The notes beneath the pieces were generated by a model. That model did not search any database and was not told the DNA's origin. It saw only the letters and a list, made by a program, of their open reading frames with translations. 48,698 nt of DNA, from NCBI GenBank assembly GCA_035529895.1, contig DATKVV010000013.1, positions 1-48,698 of the forward strand. Reading direction: 5' to 3'. Positions 46,013-48,698 of the stretch are shown piece by piece. The first letter of the stretch is position 1. Each line of letters opens with the position of its first letter. The DNA is from JAUWKC01 sp035529895 (GTDB lineage: Bacteria; Planctomycetota; Phycisphaerae; Sedimentisphaerales; Anaerobacaceae). A program made the position numbers and the translations under genes.

Positions 46013-48698
46013 ATGTTAAGAAAACCAGCGTTTTTGATGTGTCTTGTTGTTCAGATGGCATTTGTCGGCGGGGTATACGCCCAATGCTCTTGTACGCCTG
46101 GGCAAACCGTTACTATCACCGGCGCCGAAACATGCGCTGCACCAATGTCAATTGCGTGCCATTATATCATCCAGAGTACCGGCAGTGTGACCGGCGCGGA
46201 CGGATCTACTTTGAACGGTTCGAATGCCACTATTGAGGTCAACGGCGGCAGTTTCCACTGTACGGGCAGATTTAATCTGGGCCAGGGCGGCGACGGCTAC
46301 ATCTATATGAACGGCGGTACATTTACCGTTGACGGCACGTGGAAGTTTCCCGATGACGACGGCGGCGTACATCGCATGTGGATCAATGGCGGGATAGTGC
46401 ATTCCGGAGATATCGAGTTCAGGGGCGACCGCGACGGCATCATCTATGTGGGGGCCGGTATATTGCGCGTTACTACCGTAGGCACAGATTATTACGACCC
46501 GGCCAATTGGGTCGCCCAGGGATGGCTCCAGCCGGCGGAGGGCTACGACCAGATAATCATCGAGAACAAGGGCAGCTATACCGAAATAACCGCGGTTATC
46601 CTCTATTGCCGGGTGCAGTTTGCGGCAGAGGCCTCCAGCGCTCCCGAAAGCGTAAGCCCCGCGGCCTTGATGGTTACGTTAAGTAATGCTGAACCCGGCC
46701 AAACCTATACGGTGGATTACGCAGCAACAGGCGGGACAGCGACAGGGGGCGGGGTGGACTACACGCTGGCGCCGGGCACGTTGACTTTCCTGCCCGGTCA
46801 GACCAGCAGAACCATCAGCTTTGGCATTACCAATGACGGCTTGCCTGAAAATGACGAGACCGTAATTGTAGAATTGTCAAATCCCGGCGGGGCTGGATTG
46901 CTGCTGGGCCAGACGAAAATGCATACGTACATAATTCTTGATTCCCGGCCCGGTGTGGGTTTTGAGGCCGCTGCCAGCAGCGGCCTGGAAAATGTAACCA
47001 CTGTCAATATCCCCGTTAGTTTGTCTGCCACTCTGGGCGCCACGGCAACGGTAAATTACGCGGTCACCGGCGGCACGGCCGCCAGCGGTGCGGATTATAC
47101 GCTGCTGGGAAGCGGCACGCTCCAGTTTAGCCCCGGCGTCACAACACAGTACGTTCCACTGTCCATTGTGGACGATACGTTTAAAGAGATTCCTGATGAG
47201 ACGATCGAGCTGACATTATCCAATCCCAGCGCTAATGTTAAGCTGACCGCGGCCGTTCAGCACACCTACACAATCATCAACGATGACCAGGGCGTCTGGT
47301 GGAACGGATTGACATGGTTCTATTCCAATTACTCCCGCGGCCCGTATGTCAACGAACAGGGCCAGTTAGAGTGGTTCCCCGAGAAGGGCGGGCAGTATGT
47401 TACGCGACTTCCCGATATGCCTCTCAGTCAGGTCGGCCAGAAGGTTCAGCTCACCTACTTCTATATGAGTGACGGTAAAGATGATTGTCCCCCGGACTCC
47501 TGCTACAACTGCATATACTGCGACGATGACATAACCTGTATCGCCGGGACCAGTGACTTTCGCTTCGGGTTGTTCCAGGCTGACGGGGAATATATCACCG
47601 CTGACGGATTTGACACGTCCAGCTCCATATTTGCCGGCTATAAAGGCTATAACTGGCGTTTTGGGCCGCACTTGCAGGCCTACCCCACCCGCTGGGTCGA
47701 CTGCACCGGCGAAGTCCACAAGACCGGCAATTTCGCCAAGAAGCCCCAGAGCTCCAGCAATCTTATGACCATCAACGAAGGGCTTGAGGACTACATCCCC
47801 GGTTTTGAGCTGCCCCCGGGAGAGTGGTCGCTGCTCACTATTAGTCTTGAGCGGCTCTCTTCGAGCAGTGTCAAGATGCTCATTACCCTCAACGACACAA
47901 CGTACACCTGGACCGACGCTTCCAGCAGCGAGCAGCCGACCAAGATAGATGTCTTTGGCGTCCACATGCGCAACGGCCGGCCGTATTATAGACTCGTCCT
48001 CGACACCCTCTGGCCGCAGCCTGCCTCCAACCCAAGCCCAATGGACGGCGCTGAGAATGTGGATCCGGGCGTGGTTCTTGACTGGCAAGCGGGTGGATAC
48101 GTGGTCTCTCACGACGTGTACCTCGGCACCAATTTCGATGATGTGAACGACGCCGACACCTCTTCGAGCGTGTACAAGGGCAGACAAGACCTTGAAGTGA
48201 CCACCTACGACCCGCCCGAACCGCTGGAAGGAGGCCGAACCTATTGCTGGCGGATTGATGAGATCAACCGTGACGACCGCGAGAAAGGTGCTGTCTGGAG
48301 TTTTACGGTGCAGGGTTTTATTGGTGTCGACGACATGGAGGACTACGACGAGTACACCCTGTATGACACGTGGGTAGATGGGGTGGAGAACGGGACCGGG
48401 TCGTGGATTATGCTTGTCAGTGCGCCGGCATGCCTGGTGCACGGCGGGGTGAAGTCAATATGGTTCGACTACAACAATAACTTCGAAGGGTACGCCAAGT
48501 ATTCCGAGATTTACCGCAAATTCGCCGACCCGTGTGACTGGACGGCTCCGGGTACAAAGATATTGACGCTGTACTTCTATGGCGACCCGGGCAATGACGC
48601 CTCGCAGCAATTGTACGCGGGTCTTGAAGACGGCAGGGGGGCCGCCAGTTACGCAGGGGTAAAGTACGGTGACATGAACGATGTTACGGAGGCCGAGT
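46013..48698 (+). CDS. Large secreted Calx-beta protein, 3' end outside the window
   Basis: Open from ATG 46013 (ribosome site GAGG) to the window end, 895 codons with no stop. A signal peptide (LRKPAFLMCLVVQMAFVGGV, then YA) leads to a Cys-containing, Gly/Asn-rich beta region (~25-195: MNGGTFTVDGTW, INGGIVHSGDIEF). Two Calx-beta domains follow (~200-308 and ~315-425: VDYAATGGTATGGGVDYTLA, VNYAVTGGTAASGADYTLLG). Residues ~430-660 form a Cys-containing lectin-like domain (CPPDSCYNCIYCDDD). A fibronectin-like domain (~675-765: SPMDGAENVDPGVVLDW, GGRTYCWRIDEIN) and a final beta domain (~774 on: VDDMEDYDEYTLYDTWVDG) complete what is seen. Probably a surface-exposed or secreted protein involved in adhesion or binding of carbohydrate. 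Confidence 0.85.
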   Translation, partial: MLRKPAFLMCLVVQMAFVGGVYAQCSCTPGQTVTITGAETCAAPMSIACHYIIQSTGSVTGADGSTLNGSNATIEVNGGSFHCTGRFNLGQGGDGYIYMNGGTFTVDGTWKFPDDDGGVHRMWINGGIVHSGDIEFRGDRDGIIYVGAGILRVTTVGTDYYDPANWVAQGWLQPAEGYDQIIIENKGSYTEITAVILYCRVQFAAEASSAPESVSPAALMVTLSNAEPGQTYTVDYAATGGTATGGGVDYTLAPGTLTFLPGQTSRTISFGITNDGLPENDETVIVELSNPGGAGLLLGQTKMHTYIILDSRPGVGFEAAASSGLENVTTVNIPVSLSATLGATATVNYAVTGGTAASGADYTLLGSGTLQFSPGVTTQYVPLSIVDDTFKEIPDETIELTLSNPSANVKLTAAVQHTYTIINDDQGVWWNGLTWFYSNYSRGPYVNEQGQLEWFPEKGGQYVTRLPDMPLSQVGQKVQLTYFYMSDGKDDCPPDSCYNCIYCDDDITCIAGTSDFRFGLFQADGEYITADGFDTSSSIFAGYKGYNWRFGPHLQAYPTRWVDCTGEVHKTGNFAKKPQSSSNLMTINEGLEDYIPGFELPPGEWSLLTISLERLSSSSVKMLITLNDTTYTWTDASSSEQPTKIDVFGVHMRNGRPYYRLVLDTLWPQPASNPSPMDGAENVDPGVVLDWQAGGYVVSHDVYLGTNFDDVNDADTSSSVYKGRQDLEVTTYDPPEPLEGGRTYCWRIDEINRDDREKGAVWSFTVQGFIGVDDMEDYDEYTLYDTWVDGVENGTGSWIMLVSAPACLVHGGVKSIWFDYNNNFEGYAKYSEIYRKFADPCDWTAPGTKILTLYFYGDPGNDASQQLYAGLEDGRGAASYAGVKYGDMNDVTEAE

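Noticed and set aside
1..48698. CRISPR array, tRNA or rRNA genes
   Set aside because: No regularly spaced identical repeats were seen, and no cloverleaf or rRNA core sequence was recognised on either strand.

Overview
The window looks like a chromosomal segment of a planctomycete, most likely class Phycisphaerae. This is an inference from gene style: an N-methylated prepilin-like secreted protein with a short C-terminal 'YADSHVA' motif, a secreted Calx-beta plus fibronectin-like giant protein, formylglycine-enzyme-like domains fused to sialidase-like domains, a SpoIVB-type (S55) secreted peptidase, and many short conserved housekeeping operons. I see no rRNA, no tRNA and no CRISPR array.

Layout. 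1-945: remains of two insertion sequences, an IS5-family (IS427-like) element cut by the window start and sitting against a decayed IS481-type transposase. 1042-6106: two tandem paralogous secreted proteins (FGE-like + sialidase-like). 6437-10502: miaA, an acetyltransferase-deacetylase fusion, an orphan ATP-cone protein and nrdR. 10503-11192: a gene-free stretch with an nrdR promoter/operator candidate and a candidate structured RNA ending in an intrinsic terminator. 11193-13572 (minus): membrane-anchored Pro-rich protein, thymidylate-synthase-like protein, parvulin foldase. 13674-17335 (plus): ribE, pdxA, rsmA and a secreted esterase. 17550-18789: prepilin-like protein and an Arg-rich membrane protein. 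18886-24851 (minus): S55 peptidase, beta-propeller protein, class I fumarase alpha subunit, an unknown. 25097-27471 (plus): TPR-like membrane protein, RluA-type pseudouridine synthase, a broken sdpI. 27479-32879 (minus): pcm, recG, ktrB, ktrA. 33094-36036 (plus): lipoprotein, bioA, bioD. 36078-37159 (minus): PadR regulator with its membrane partner. 37499-39112: nadB. 39245-40162 (minus): glycosyltransferase. 40235-40620: RNase P RNA. 40677-41459 (minus): lipoprotein. 41509-44979 (minus): ilvB-ilvN-ilvC. 44980-46012: a dense regulatory region. 46013-end: a large secreted protein running off the window.

The most interesting part is 45150-45505, upstream of ilvBNC. On the ilvB strand it has two promoters with exact TTGACA and TATAAT hexamers (18-base spacing each), a tiny Ile/Leu-containing leader ORF with a strong ribosome site, an intrinsic-terminator-like hairpin, a 54-codon Cys-rich ORF, and a 9-bp perfect inverted repeat at the predicted ilv transcription start. 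Next to it, 45735-45838 is a nested palindrome bounded by 12-bp direct repeats, which resembles a small non-autonomous mobile element. Other notable items are the GNAT-HDAC fusion, the unidentified 240-nt RNA candidate, and several genes with broken frames or atypical catalytic motifs.
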